Positions 41,679 through 52,614 of a stretch of DNA of 64,000 bases are shown one piece after another (position 1 is the first letter of the stretch; each line of letters begins with the position of its first letter). Position numbers and translations under genes: made by a program. Source of the DNA: Zymoseptoria tritici IPO323 (Eukaryota > Ascomycota > Dothideomycetes > Mycosphaerellales > Mycosphaerellaceae); contig NC_018209.1 in the NCBI RefSeq assembly GCF_000219625.1, positions 930,001 to 994,000 of the forward strand, read 5' to 3'. The notes under the pieces were generated by a model. It made no database searches. It worked only from the letters and a program-made list of their open reading frames with translations, and was not told the DNA's origin.

Positions 41679-44600
41679 ATGGACTCCAGCGATGGCGACG
41701 GGTCCGACTTGGGCGATATCCCCACGCGTCCGATGAGAATTAAGGTCATCTACACATTCGACGCCGAGAACAAGATAACGTGTCTCGCACGCTTCAATGG
41801 AATACACAACATACCCGCGGTGGCCATCGACGAGCAGATGCAAGTTGGTGTCATCGAGCTTCAGCAGTGTTTGGAGACAATCACATCCGCGTCTCCGGAG
41901 ATACTCTCCCAACTCGAAAGCGGCGACTTTACAGTCTACTCTACCGATTACAGTGAGCAAGATGCTCTTCTTGTCGGTCAAGGTCGACTGTCTTCGCTGC
42001 TTGCTGCGTCTTCCGGGATGGGAACTCCAAGTATGCAGAACAAGACGATGATTACTGGACGCGTGTTGAAGAACTCGGCCCTGTTCAGCAACGGCGTGAA
42101 GGAGACACTCGAGGTGAAATTCAAGCTCACGCCGCTGTCGAGACCAGCAATACACGATTCTGCCAAACAAACGGACGCCATTCGAAGCAATAGTCCTACA
42201 GCATCTGCTGGGTTCGATCCAAACGCCTGGAACTCCTCAGTGGCACAGAACCAGCTGCCGCCTGACTATTTCAACTTCGGTGGTATGCTGGGCCAAGGTG
42301 GCGACAATGGCGACGGGATGTTGGAGGATATGTTCGGGATGGGTACGGGAGTCGGTGGAAGTGAAAGCGGAGTCCAGCAAATGGGTGGCGCGGGAGTTGC
42401 AGAGACCCCGACAGACTCAGCTTTCGCGTACAACCCCGCCTTTCAGACTCATTCTCACAGCGCACCAGGCAGCAGAGCTGGAAGCCCGATGGTGCACTCC
42501 CATTCAGGCCTTCGAAACGAGCAATTACGTCACATGAGCTTCTCAGGAAACGCAACAAATATGGCGGACCTCTCTCGGCCCGATTCCCGTGGAAGTGTCC
42601 GAAGTGAATACACTCCTTCGTACCCGCAACAGACCTACCCGAATCAACACCAAAGTCAACCACAAGAACAACGACAAGTACAATATCAACAGCAACAGTC
42701 GGACGCCTACAACGAAGATGGACAAGCTCGCAAACGTGCCAAGGTCGTTCAAGCAGATTGGCGTGGGAGATCTTCTTTCGGATCGAAGTCTGGCGATCTT
42801 CGTGTCACTGCTGCGACAGCATCGTCAATGCATATGCACCGTCCCATTGCGAAGCGACCGACCGCTCCTGGCAGTAACTTAGAACCCCCTCCTCGTGTGC
42901 CGACTCCCGTCCCACAGCGCACCCTTCTGCCTCATCAAAAATCGCGACAAGCCCGTGGACCTCGAAGCATGCTTCGGCAGTCATCAATTGCCGACTCGGA
43001 CTTCATGTCCGACGCCGATGTAATCTCAGATGCTGTAACGTCGCCAGAAGGAAGCTCTCCAGGAAACAGCATCGAAGGGACGCCAATGGACATACCCTCG
43101 TCGCCGCCACTCGTCCCCGGCTTCAACCAGCAGCAGCCCAGTAGTCCCGGACTGCCGACACTGGCCCACTCGAAGATGCCAGATAGTGGGTACATGAGTG
43201 GTTCATTCAACAGTGGCACAGTGATGGAGAGCTTGGAGGATGATGAAAATCGCAGTCCAGATGGAGAAGGCATGGATGCAGCGGCGCGATATCGCTCACG
43301 GCACAGTCAGCAGCCCTTTGTTAAGGTCGAAGGCGCAGAAATTGACACGGCGCCAATGAGCGATATCCGCACTGAAAGCACAGGGTATGTCGCCGATGAT
43401 GAATTGTTCAGCGAGCTGTTTGGAGATCTAGATGGCAACTAGCTGCGGAAACCCTTTACTAATGCTTCTCCTCAGGCCAAACACTCTCCAAGCTCCGCGA
43501 AGAGTTGCCACATCGACCACATCGCCAACATTCGAACAGGCGCACGACACTGGCTCTCGTAGAGGGTCCCTGGCTTTGCCCCCCAAGCCGGTCGCTCATG
43601 CTTCGTCGCAATCCGGCAACGCAGCACTGAAGCAGAAACGGAAACCGCTTCAGCGCTCGCGAACGACGTATAACGACTCAGAGGCCGGATCTCCAGCTCC
43701 AAGCGATACCGAAGGACGACCGCGTGGTCAAGCTCGATCAGGGTCCGCTGCTCCACGTCGCAAGATCATTGAGCAGCGTCTGCAGGAATCAATTGCCAAC
43801 GGCGAGATGCCGCAGTTTTGCACCCATTGCGGTGCCATTGAGACTCCCACGTGGCGGAAGATCTACGTCAACAAAGGCGAGGGTAAGCCTTCGCCGCTTG
43901 ACTACGTCGAGGGCGAAGGCGAGACCATTGGTGTCGAGATCACAGAGACCGATGAGACCACGAACGCGCCGCTGAAATATGTCATCCGCAAATGCATGAA
44001 GAAGACGAAGCTTTTCTCGCCTGGCCAAGGCTTCGAGGAGACGATCGTATGCAATCCCTGCGGTCTATGGTTCACAAAGACGCGGAAGATGCGCCCAGCA
44101 GACAAGTGGCACAGGAAGTCGAATTCTAGAAAGTCGAGGAAAGCGAAGGGTGATGAGAGCCTACTCACTGATGGTGTGGAGCCACAGTCGGATGCGTTCT
44201 TCACCGATCAAGTGACACTGGAGGATGATGCGGAGGATGGTGAAGCTGCGGAAGAAGCATCTGCAGATTCGTCAGAACCTCCAGCCGATCAACCCGCTCG
44301 CAGAAACCGACCGAGGGCTAATAGTATGCAGTCTCAGGTTCGGCGTGCATCGGGCGATGATGGAGGGAATGGAAGAATACGACGTGACGCCGCCATGATG
44401 CGTGCAACTCAGTCTAGTCCTGTCAGACTGCGAGGTTCTCAGGCATCTCCGATTGAGCTGGAGGAGACACCGGTGAAGCCAACCAGACGACTGCTCTTCC
44501 CATCCCCTCGTCGCGACGGCGAGGAGAAGTCTCTCGATGACGGCAAATCGGCAGCTCGCAAGTCGAACTCGATTTCGCCTCCGCTGCCGAGTGAGAAAAC

Positions 44601-45246
44601 CGCAAAAGCCGCGCCCAAGTCTGTCACTATCGCTGAGCAAGCCGACATCAACGTGTTTGAAGTCTTCACGAATGACCAAGAAAACATGCCACCACCTCTC
44701 GACAACGACGAGAATTACGATCACCTTTTCGACGGTTCTCCGGGCACCATCTTCAAATCACCCTTCCTTCGCAGAACTCCCAGCAAGCAGACTCCAACCT
44801 CGCAGAAGGTAAAGCTCTTCGACGACCTTCTCAAGACGCCCACGCAATCCACTCGCAAACGCAAGGCTTTAACCGAAGATCCGAACTGTGCCAACAACCC
44901 TGATTTTGACGCCACCCTCATCTCACCGAGCGCCTCCCGCTACTTCCTACGGTCCACTCCCAGCCGCGTCGAGCGTACTCCTGGAGGTCGTAGCGTCAGT
45001 GGTGGAAGTCAGCGTGCTCCTGTGGAGATGTCACCGTTCTCACGCCATCTGTCGCAGATGCTGGGTGACGCGACCGGCACGAGCGAGCCGGCTTTCACGA
45101 GTCCAAGCCAGCAGCAATTTGACTTCAGCGACCTGCCGACTTTCGATCACGTTGATCTGGACATGGATTGGAAGGGCATGAGTGAGATTCTGAGCAGTGA
45201 ATTCGCCACTTACGAGGAGGCGAACAATGCTGCTGGTGGCGCTTGA
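41679..45246 (+). CDS. AMS2: Ams2/SPT21-type protein with a C-terminal GATA zinc finger (histone-gene activator)
   Basis: Two reading frames join into one gene: exon 1 41679-43384, intron 43385-43475 (GTATGT donor, TACTAAT branch, CTCAG acceptor), exon 2 43476-45246; phases 2+1 match; 1158 aa. The N-terminal 150 residues (RPMRIKVIYTFDAENKITCL, VYSTDYSEQDALLVGQGRLSSLL) form the Ams2/SPT21 N-terminal domain. The GATA finger starts at Cys684/Cys687 (CTHCGAIETPTWRK) and ends at Cys761/Cys764 (CNPCGLWFTKTRKMRP), so the inter-pair loop is 73 residues instead of 17-18. In fission yeast Ams2 activates core histone genes in S phase and supports CENP-A loading. Reading into the intron instead would end the protein at 43442 with an acidic, Leu/Phe-rich tail and no finger. 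Confidence 0.85.
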
Positions 45247-46479
45247 GGGGTGCGATGGGACGAGGAGATGAAAGGGGCGCACCGTGGCCCGCGACTCGAA
45301 GGAAGTACTTGGATGCATGGCATGCCATAGGAATATATACGAACAGCCACGATAACATACCAATGACATGACCATGAAGCAACTTTCCACGTTCCCGTTA
45401 TCTGCGACCTAGAACTTTAGACTGACACAAGTAAGTACTTCACGATAATACCTAGGCATCTTGCAAGATATCGAATGACTACCGGCTCTGTGCTGAGACC
45501 ATGCCGATGAGAGCGGAGTCATGCGTATAGACATGAGTTTCAATTCGGAAAGCTGAGCATCTTGAAAGGGGTCGTGTTTCTGCGTCGCTTCAAGCGCAGA
45601 AGTGAGCGTCGATTGCACATGATTGCACAAATGAGCATGGCATACGTTCATCCCGTTGATATTCCGCGCTCGGGATGCTTCCATTCTCTCATTCGTTCTT
45701 CACGGGGCACCTCGATGTTGGCTGTTCCGTTCCTCCCTCACCCCTCCCTGCGCGCCTTCCTGCCTGGTCCCTGCCTTCCCGGTCAACCCTCTCCTGCCAT
45801 TGCAGCCCGGACCCAGCAAAGGGATAGAAACGCCCAAATTCCCGCAGCTATCGTCCAATGGGACGGTACCGTTGTGCGAATGGTCGATGTTGGACTTTGT
45901 GTTCTCGAAAGCCAGACTTTGTGTCTTGGTCAGACTTGGTGTCTGTGAGTGGACTTTGTGTCCCTGTGTGGCGGCCATTGAGAAGTGTTATGTTAGCCGG
46001 TACCTGCAGGTTGTGTGTGAAACCGACTGTGGTGGTGAGGCGAGAGTTCTCGTTTTGCATGATTTTGTTTCGTTCAGAGAATCTCTTTTTGAATGTCCGC
46101 ACGTATCTGCGACGCCCTCCATTCGCGACATGCCGATCACGCCACCCAATTGAATGCCGATAGACCAGCGTCCATCACAATCTAGAGAGCAGCTCAGTAG
46201 CCTCAGCTCAAATCTTCAGAGTTGACACACACCGCACGCTCCACCTCTGCTCAAATGTAACGAGTCCAACGACGTGTTCACTGTTCAGAGAAGAGCAGGA
46301 AGTGTTTGCACAAGCAGCGTCGCACACCTTTTTGTGTCCGTTACCCATGGTTTGAAATTGAACGCTTTTCGCATCCAACAATCCGATATGCTGCTTGCGA
46401 ATGTCAACAAATCCAAACTTTTCTGGTGATTGCTAGAGCTTGACGGAAGAACGCCCTCGCTTTTGAGCAATCAGAATGA
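45247..46479. other. Intergenic, Ams2-like 3' side to the F-box gene 3' side
   Basis: 1.2 kb between facing 3' ends. Only short frames. It contains a run of four imperfect direct repeats at 45892-45961 (listed separately) and a pyrimidine-rich patch at about 45729-45800. Confidence 0.5.
45892..45961 (+). repeat. Four direct repeats of RGACTTKGTGT
   Basis: GGACTTTGTGT at 45892-45902, AGACTTTGTGT at 45914-45924, AGACTTGGTGT at 45932-45942 and GGACTTTGTGT at 45951-45961; steps of 22, 18 and 19 bp. The spacers differ, so this is a cluster of a short word rather than a clean tandem array. Confidence 0.75.
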
Positions 46480-47514
46480 TTAGAAGAAGAACAAATCTTC
46501 CAAAATCGCAAGCTTCTCCACCGGCCCCAACGCCTTCATCCCCTTGAGAACTTCCCACAACCGCCCGTGAGCCCACTTGGTCTTCACGCAAAAGGCGAAG
46601 CCATCCGCTTCGAAGCTAGAAAGGTCGAAGACTCGCGCCACCTCGCCTGCAGTCGTGAACGGCAGATGTTTGCGCTTCAGGATTTCGCGGCAGTCTGCGA
46701 TAGGATGACTGTCGAGAGGGGTCAGATACCAGTCTGGAAGACCTTGCACCTCAGTCTTGTAGATTGGGCTGTTGACGAAACTGCCGCCGGGAGTGGACTC
46801 GAGTTGAGTGTAGAGAGCCCAGCATGCGGAATCGGTAGAGGGTTGCACTCCCGGACCGGGGCGGTGAGAGAGTTGCGTGAGGAAGGAGCCAAAGTCGAGA
46901 ATCCCGTGATTTTGGCGTTCGATCATTTGTGGAACGTGATGGAGGATGTGAACGTCCTAGATTTGGTCAGCCGATTCAATGAAGCAGTATGTGACAACGA
47001 AACATACGATGATGGCCCGCGCATAGTTGAGGTATCCCAGGCGGTTCTCCCTATCCTCGTTACTGAGAGGCTTCTTAATGCGGATGCCGCCCGCACTCTC
47101 AGTCTCCCAGCTACTGACAAAGGCGATGACCTCAGTGAAGCGTCGACCACTTGGACACTCGCGGTGGAGACCACGATGATTGCAGAAGCTGATGAGGGCG
47201 TTCAAAAACGCGTCAGTCCCTTTGACAGGGAAGTGAAGGAGTTTGTCCATGCAGCTCTCGATGCGCTGCGTTTGTCTGATGGTACCAGGTCCGAGCAGGG
47301 TGCCATGGTTGGTTGTTTCGTCGACGAGTGCCTTGAGATGGTGGCAAACTAGACGGCAGCGCTGAATTTGCGCGACGGACAGACGAGAGAGGATGGCGGA
47401 GTTCAATTCGACGGGAAGGTCAATGAGAGCGCTATGCTCCTGAGGTGGACTCGCTCTGCCCTCCTCGAGAGCAAGCGCTTCTGCGAAGAACTTTGGCAAG
47501 TCGTCCATAGCCAT
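46480..47514 (-). CDS. F-box protein of unknown target
   Basis: Exons 47008-47514 and 46480-46956; the 51-bp intron (GTATGT...AATCTAG) joins ARAII to DVHILHHVPQMIE; 327 aa. The F-box lies at about residues 31-68 (LIDLPVELNSAILSRLSVAQIQRCRLVCHHLKALVD, read in pieces), the segment that binds Skp1 in SCF ubiquitin ligases. The rest has no LRR, WD40 or other repeat that I recognise, so the substrate is unknown. The first ATG in the frame is at 47514 (MAMDDLPKFF); a GTG six bases earlier is not considered a start. A 261-codon frame on the opposite strand over the same bases is a shadow. Confidence 0.75.
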
Positions 47515-48786
47515 AGCCACCGGCGTGATTCGATGCGTCGCTTGATCGTTCGGACTTCGGAGGCCGTTCTCGGGTTCAGGGTGTTCTGCGCAAGGTTCGG
47601 AGCGGTGTTGCTTGCTAGGGCGTCTAGTCGTTGCGACTTGAAGTCTCTAGTAAATCTGTGAGGCGCCAAGGTGTATGTCGTACTTAGGGACAGGTCTAGC
47701 CGCCGAGAGGGCAGCAGGATTGTATCGAGCAGCTTGAAGGAAGCGTTCAGAATTGTAGTACGAGAAGAGTCGACCCACTGGCTGAAGAATGATGCAATTT
47801 GTAAACAGAGAAAGCGGGTGCCTTCGGGAAGCGGAGGGGAGAGCGGACACCGGAATGAGTTCGGTGTCAAGCGTATACGTGCGAGTGTATATAAGACGCG
47901 AACGTAAGTGCCAAAGACCACAGATTTGATCAGACTGCTCCCTTCATTCTAGTCACGTAGTGTCTCAGGAGGCCTTTCTTGGACATGCACTCGATCGCGG
48001 GGAGTAGCCTGGAGGGCGACATACGAGGCAGCAGCAACTACCTGAAGGTCTGTCAGCATGGCCTGCTATCATACCCACGCACCATTGAGTACGTCCCGCT
48101 TGCTTACCTACACGCCTTCTGGGCCTGTCCTCATACACTATGTGCTCCAGCCCCCCGCCAACAGGCCTCCTGTCATGCCCTACTTGGTAACATGACGGCC
48201 GACTAAAACAATTACCTTGCCGTACACAGGAGGCGTCGTCACCCAACTCGTGCTTCAGCCAAAGCATACGATGGGAAGCCGTGGAAGAGACGGTATTTCT
48301 TTCCGTACGGTGATTTCCGAAGCTTGCTTCGAGAACACAGAGACGGACAGACGAATGGTTGGACGTCTGAGGCAAGTTCTGGCGACCTCAAGACTGGTGC
48401 TCGAGAGGAGTACGTCGCAGCGGCGAAGCAGTCGATCTTTGTTGGAGATATCCATCTTCGCATAGTCGAGCCGACCAGCGGTCGTCTCCGCCTCGCGCTG
48501 CAGCCTCTCGTTCGGTTCCTTTCACTCTGCTGCCCTTGCTCGCCAGCATTCGTTGATACATGTCGTAGGAACAACAGCGATCTCAATGAGTTCGTTGGCC
48601 AAATACGGTAGATGCAATAGTCAAGTGAGGTCAAAGTTCGGAAAAGGGTCACTCATTCTTAACTCCACCAAAGTCCACAGGCCAAGGAAATAATGTCCAG
48701 GGGAGCTTCCAAACGTGGCCTTCGAGCCTCACATTCACCTTCACCATTGGCGGTGTTGCAGAACACTGATCATTCTCTTAACAACG
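47515..48786. promoter_or_regulatory. Divergent region, F-box gene / glucosidase I
   Basis: 1.27 kb. An open frame at 47403-47921 (minus) overlaps the F-box gene in another frame and shows no domain. Around 48050-48150 lie phrases such as CGCTTGCTTACCTACACGCC and GGCCTGCTATCATACCCACG that resemble the repeat units at 37.6-38.1 kb. No other gene seen. Confidence 0.45.
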
Positions 48787-51346
48787 ATGGGCAACCATTG
48801 GGGTATCAGCACTCTGCTGGCATCAACTTGTGCTCTTCTGGTAACGGCGCAAGACAGCGACTCCGTCTTCAGCAAAGCTTCCAACGACTCCCTCTTATGG
48901 GGACCATACCGACCGAACGTCTACTTTGGCATCCGACCTCGACTTCCTAAATCCGTGTTGACGGGACTTCTCTGGGCCCGCGTAGAAGACTACCAAACTG
49001 TTCAGGACAGATGTCGATACACGTGCGAACAACACGCTGGAATGACAGGATATGGGTGGAACTCCTACGATCCGAGGACGGGAGGTGTGCAGACGATACA
49101 TGATCAAGAGAATGGAGTTGATATTGAGACGAGCTTTGTCAAGTTTGATGAGGGTCGAGGTGGGTGGGGAGCGAGAATCAAGGGCACAATAAGAGACGAT
49201 GCTCCTCCAATACAAGGATCGTTTGGAGAGCACAAGACGGCAGTATGGTTTACCATAAGTGCGGAAGGGCTCGGAAGTGCGGAGGCTCAAGATGCTGAGG
49301 ATGCTGAGGCACTTGGATACACTGGCGACGTTGTGTTCAACGGTCAATCGCCCAGCGTGGGAGAGTATAAAATCACTGTTTCCGAGTCGAAGAACTCGCA
49401 TCATCCGGATCATACCCACCCTTCGTACAAGGACAAGCCATTGGAGAACACCCTTGTGCAGTCACTGCAAGTACCCGAAGAAGCTCTGTGGCAGTCAAAA
49501 GGTAAGTGGCTTCGTACTTTTCCTGCCAACCTCAAGACTAAGTATATGCGTAGGCGTTCTATTTCAATCGATGAAGGTCACTCTCGATGGCTACCTTGAA
49601 CAGTATGGTCAAGAAAAGATGCCTCCGCCATGGCAGACTTACACGATCCAGAACAAGCCTGGTCGGGGTAACATGCACTTAGTACAGAAGACCTTCGCCG
49701 GGTCGTTCGAGTTTGATGTACTGTTTGCTCCTGGCAATGTGGACAAGGCTCCAACCTCCGAAGACATAACTTCGACCCTCAAAGCAACGATTTCATCGTT
49801 CAGCGAGAAGTTTGTGGATGTGCTCAAACCACAAGCGCCGTTCAACGACAAGAAGTACCTTGGATTCAGCAAGAGTCTGTTTAGCAACTTGATCGGCGGC
49901 ATTGGCTACTTTCACGGAGATCAAGTTATCGACCGATCATATGCTGATGAGTACGAAGAGGAGAACGAAGGATTCTGGAAAGATGCAGCGGAAGCGAGAG
50001 CTCGTAACCTGCAAAAGACTGAAGGTCCTTACGAGTTGTTCACATCGGTCCCGTCTCGGCCATTCTTCCCGCGTGGCTTCCTTTGGGACGAAGGGTTCCA
50101 TCTTCTCCCTATCCTGGACTGGGACGCCGAAGTTGTGATGCAAATTGTGAGCTCCTGGTTCAATACCATGGACGAAGATGGCTGGATTCCACGAGAGCAG
50201 ATCCTCGGTCACGAGGCGAGGAGCAAAGTCCCAGCGGAATTCCAAGTACAATACCCGCACTACGCTAATCCACCAACGCTTTTCATGGCTCTAGAGTCGC
50301 TCCTCGACAAACTCGACGGCAAGTCCGGAGCTGGCTCGACCTTGAACGAGCAAGTCCACGAGAACCCTGCTGGCAACGTCCTCGCCAACCCAGAAACGAT
50401 CAAAGTCTGGCTCACTCAACTCTACCCTCTCCTACAACGCAACTTTAACTGGTATCGCCGCACCCAAGCTGGTGACCTGAAGTCCTACGACCGCGAAGCC
50501 TTCAGCTCAAAGGAAGCCTACCGGTGGCGCGGCCGCGATACCCGTCACATTCTCACTTCCGGTCTGGACGACTACCCTCGCGCACAGCCTCCTCATCCCG
50601 GTGAGCTGCACGTCGATCTGATCAGCTGGATGGGATTGATGAGCCGCAACATCCGACGTATTGCCAATTTCCTCGGCGAAGACGAAGACGAACGGAAGTA
50701 CGCCAAGATTGAGGAAGCCATTAGTCGCAACGTCGGCGACTTGCACTGGTCGGCCAAGGACAAAGCATATTGCGATGCGACGATCGATGCCTTCGAAGAG
50801 AGTGTACATGTTTGCCATAAAGGGTACATTAGCTTGTTCCCGTTCATGACAGGGTTGGTGGGTCCGGAGAACGAGCATTTGAAAGATGTGCTCGACTTGA
50901 TCGCAGATGAGGAAGAATTGTGGAGCCCGCATGGTATCCGCAGTCTGAGCAAGAAGGATGCGTTTTATGGGACCGAGGAGAACTATTGGAGGAGTCCGGT
51001 GTGGATGAACATGAACTATTTGATCGTGAAGGAGTTATATGTAAGTTCACTCATGCCCACTGGCGGGCAAGGCCAACTACTGACTTGGCAACAGAATATC
51101 GCCCAACAACCCGGCCCGGAGAAGAAGCGTGCTGCGGAGCTGTACTCTTCGCTAAGGGTCAACCTTGTGGACACTGTCTACAAGTCGTGGAAGGAGACTG
51201 GCTTCGCGTGGGAGCAGTACAACCCTGAATCGGGTGCTGGACAGAGGACGCAGCATTTCACGGGTTGGACAAGTTTGGTGGTCAAGATCATGGCGATGCC
51301 GGATCTTGAGGGAGTTCAGAAGGGTGGCCATCACGATGAATTGTGA
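48787..51346 (+). CDS. CWH41: ER processing alpha-glucosidase I (mannosyl-oligosaccharide glucosidase, GH63)
   Basis: Exons 48787-49501, 49554-51040 and 51095-51346; introns of 52 and 54 bp; 817 aa. The N-terminus MGNHWGISTLLASTCALLVTAQ is a signal peptide or anchor. The N-terminal domain has LLWGPYRPNVYFGIRPRLPKS and TGYGWNSYDPRTGG. The C-terminal (alpha/alpha)6 barrel has RPFFPRGFLWDEGFHLLPIL, WIPREQILGHEARSKVP, WRSPVWMNMNYLIVKELY and FTGWTSLVVKIMAMPDL. The enzyme removes the outermost alpha-1,2 glucose from Glc3Man9GlcNAc2 on new glycoproteins, the first step of N-glycan trimming. The second intron is 3n and stop-free, but spliced ELY-NIAQQPGPEKK fits relatives better than the read-through. 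The ATG at 48787 was chosen because it starts the signal peptide. Confidence 0.95.
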
Positions 51347-51732
51347 TTGTTGTGCTATTAGTGTACAGATACAGAGTCAAAGGCATCCGTCACAACGCTT
51401 CGGATTGCTCATCGTCCGTCCAGCTGAACATCAATTTACGGCCAGAAGAGGTTCCGCTGACTTGTCTGTCAAATGCATTCTCTGGTAAGGTAGAAGTACC
51501 GGCACTGGTAGATTAACGCCGTTGATCTGTCTTTTGGAAGAGCGGAGAGCTAAAATACTCATACTGATCCTATCATTCACTTGCTAACAATATTTCGGCC
51601 TCGGCTCGGCAGCTCATCCGGCCCGATAGAGCTCGAGCTCGGAGCTCGAACTCTATTGCTTCGCGTACCGACAGCTCCATCCTTCAATTCACCATGTAGC
51701 AACATCACCCACACCCTCTCAGACCAATCCCC
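51347..51732. other. Intergenic, glucosidase I 3' side to PEX4
   Basis: 386 bp between two plus-strand genes. A small palindromic patch (GAGCTCGAGCTCGGAGCTCGAACTC, about 51629-51653, given in parts: GAGCTCGAGCTC then GGAGCTCGAACTC) precedes PEX4. Nothing else seen. Confidence 0.5.
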
Positions 51733-52258
51733 ATGGCCACCAAACGCATCATAAAAGAACTCGACGCCCACCGCCGCGACCCCTCCCCCGCCCTCTCCCT
51801 CCTCGAACCCACCAGCGACGACGACCTCTACAATCTAACCGCCGAACTCATCGGTCCAGAAGGGACAGCATACGAAGGTACACCACCCACCCTCCTCCTC
51901 CTAACACCCATACCGCTCACTAACACCCTCCCAAGGCGGCGTCTGGACCCTCTCCCTCTCCCTCCCCACAAGTTACCCCAACAGCCCACCAACCATAACC
52001 TTCCGCACACCCTGCTGCCACCCGAACGTGTCTTTCAAAACCGGAGAAATCTGCCTGGACTTGTTGAAGAGTGCGTGGACGCCGGCGTATGGGATTGTGA
52101 AGACGTTGGAAGCGGTGCAGCAGTTGATGTCCGCGGGTGGAGAGCCGGATAGTCCGTTGAATTTGGATGTTGCGAAGTTGATGAGGGGTGGGGATGTGTT
52201 GGGTGCGCAGGCGTTGGTGAGGTTTTATACGGGGCGGTTTGCTGTGGGGAGAAGATGA
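51733..52258 (+). CDS. PEX4: Peroxisomal ubiquitin-conjugating enzyme E2 Pex4
   Basis: Exons 51733-51877 and 51936-52258; 58-bp intron inside a Gly codon; 155 aa. The UBC fold shows LYNLTAELIGPEGTAYEGG, YPNSPPTITF, the HPN triad (residues 77-79) and the catalytic Cys88 in GEICLDLLKSAWTPAY. The tail DSPLNLDVAKLMRGGD followed by GAQALVRFYT is typical of Pex4 rather than of Ubc4/5 types. Pex4, held at the peroxisome by Pex22, mono-ubiquitinates the import receptor Pex5 so that the Pex1-Pex6 ATPase can recycle it. The frame of exon 2 keeps a high C content in its first half, then shifts to G-rich codons, but no break in the protein is seen. Confidence 0.9.
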
Positions 52259-52614
52259 TGGGGATGAGGAGAGAGAGGCGCGGATGGTCGTTCCTAAGAA
52301 GCTGCTTAAAACAGTCAGGCGAGAATGATATGGCATGGCGTGGAATGGTTCGAATATGATTAGAGTGCACATACGCAGCATGTCGACAAGAAGATGACAT
52401 GAACACTCAGCGGCGAGGATGCATATATGCGTCCTCACACTATGGTTGCGTCGCGGCGGAAGAGAGCGTCGCGGGACGGAGTATGAAGGAGATTGTTGGA
52501 TCACAGAAGTCGTGCCATTCCTTGGGATCTCATGACTGGGTTCATGGAGTAAGGCTCTCGTAGTCCTTCGACCCTCTAGCGTACCACTGCAATGCAGAGC
52601 GTGAGGCTCTGGAC
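52259..52614. other. Convergent intergenic region, PEX4 / RNase H1
   Basis: 356 bp between facing 3' ends. Only UTR sequence expected; no motif recognised. Confidence 0.45.

Noticed and set aside
46567..47352. 261-codon open frame on the plus strand over the F-box gene.
   Set aside because: The minus strand shows an F-box and a phase-matched intron; the plus frame has no recognisable domain.
47403..47921. 172-codon minus-strand frame upstream of the F-box gene.
   Set aside because: Different frame from the F-box exon, overlaps it, and could not be joined by a phase-matched intron.
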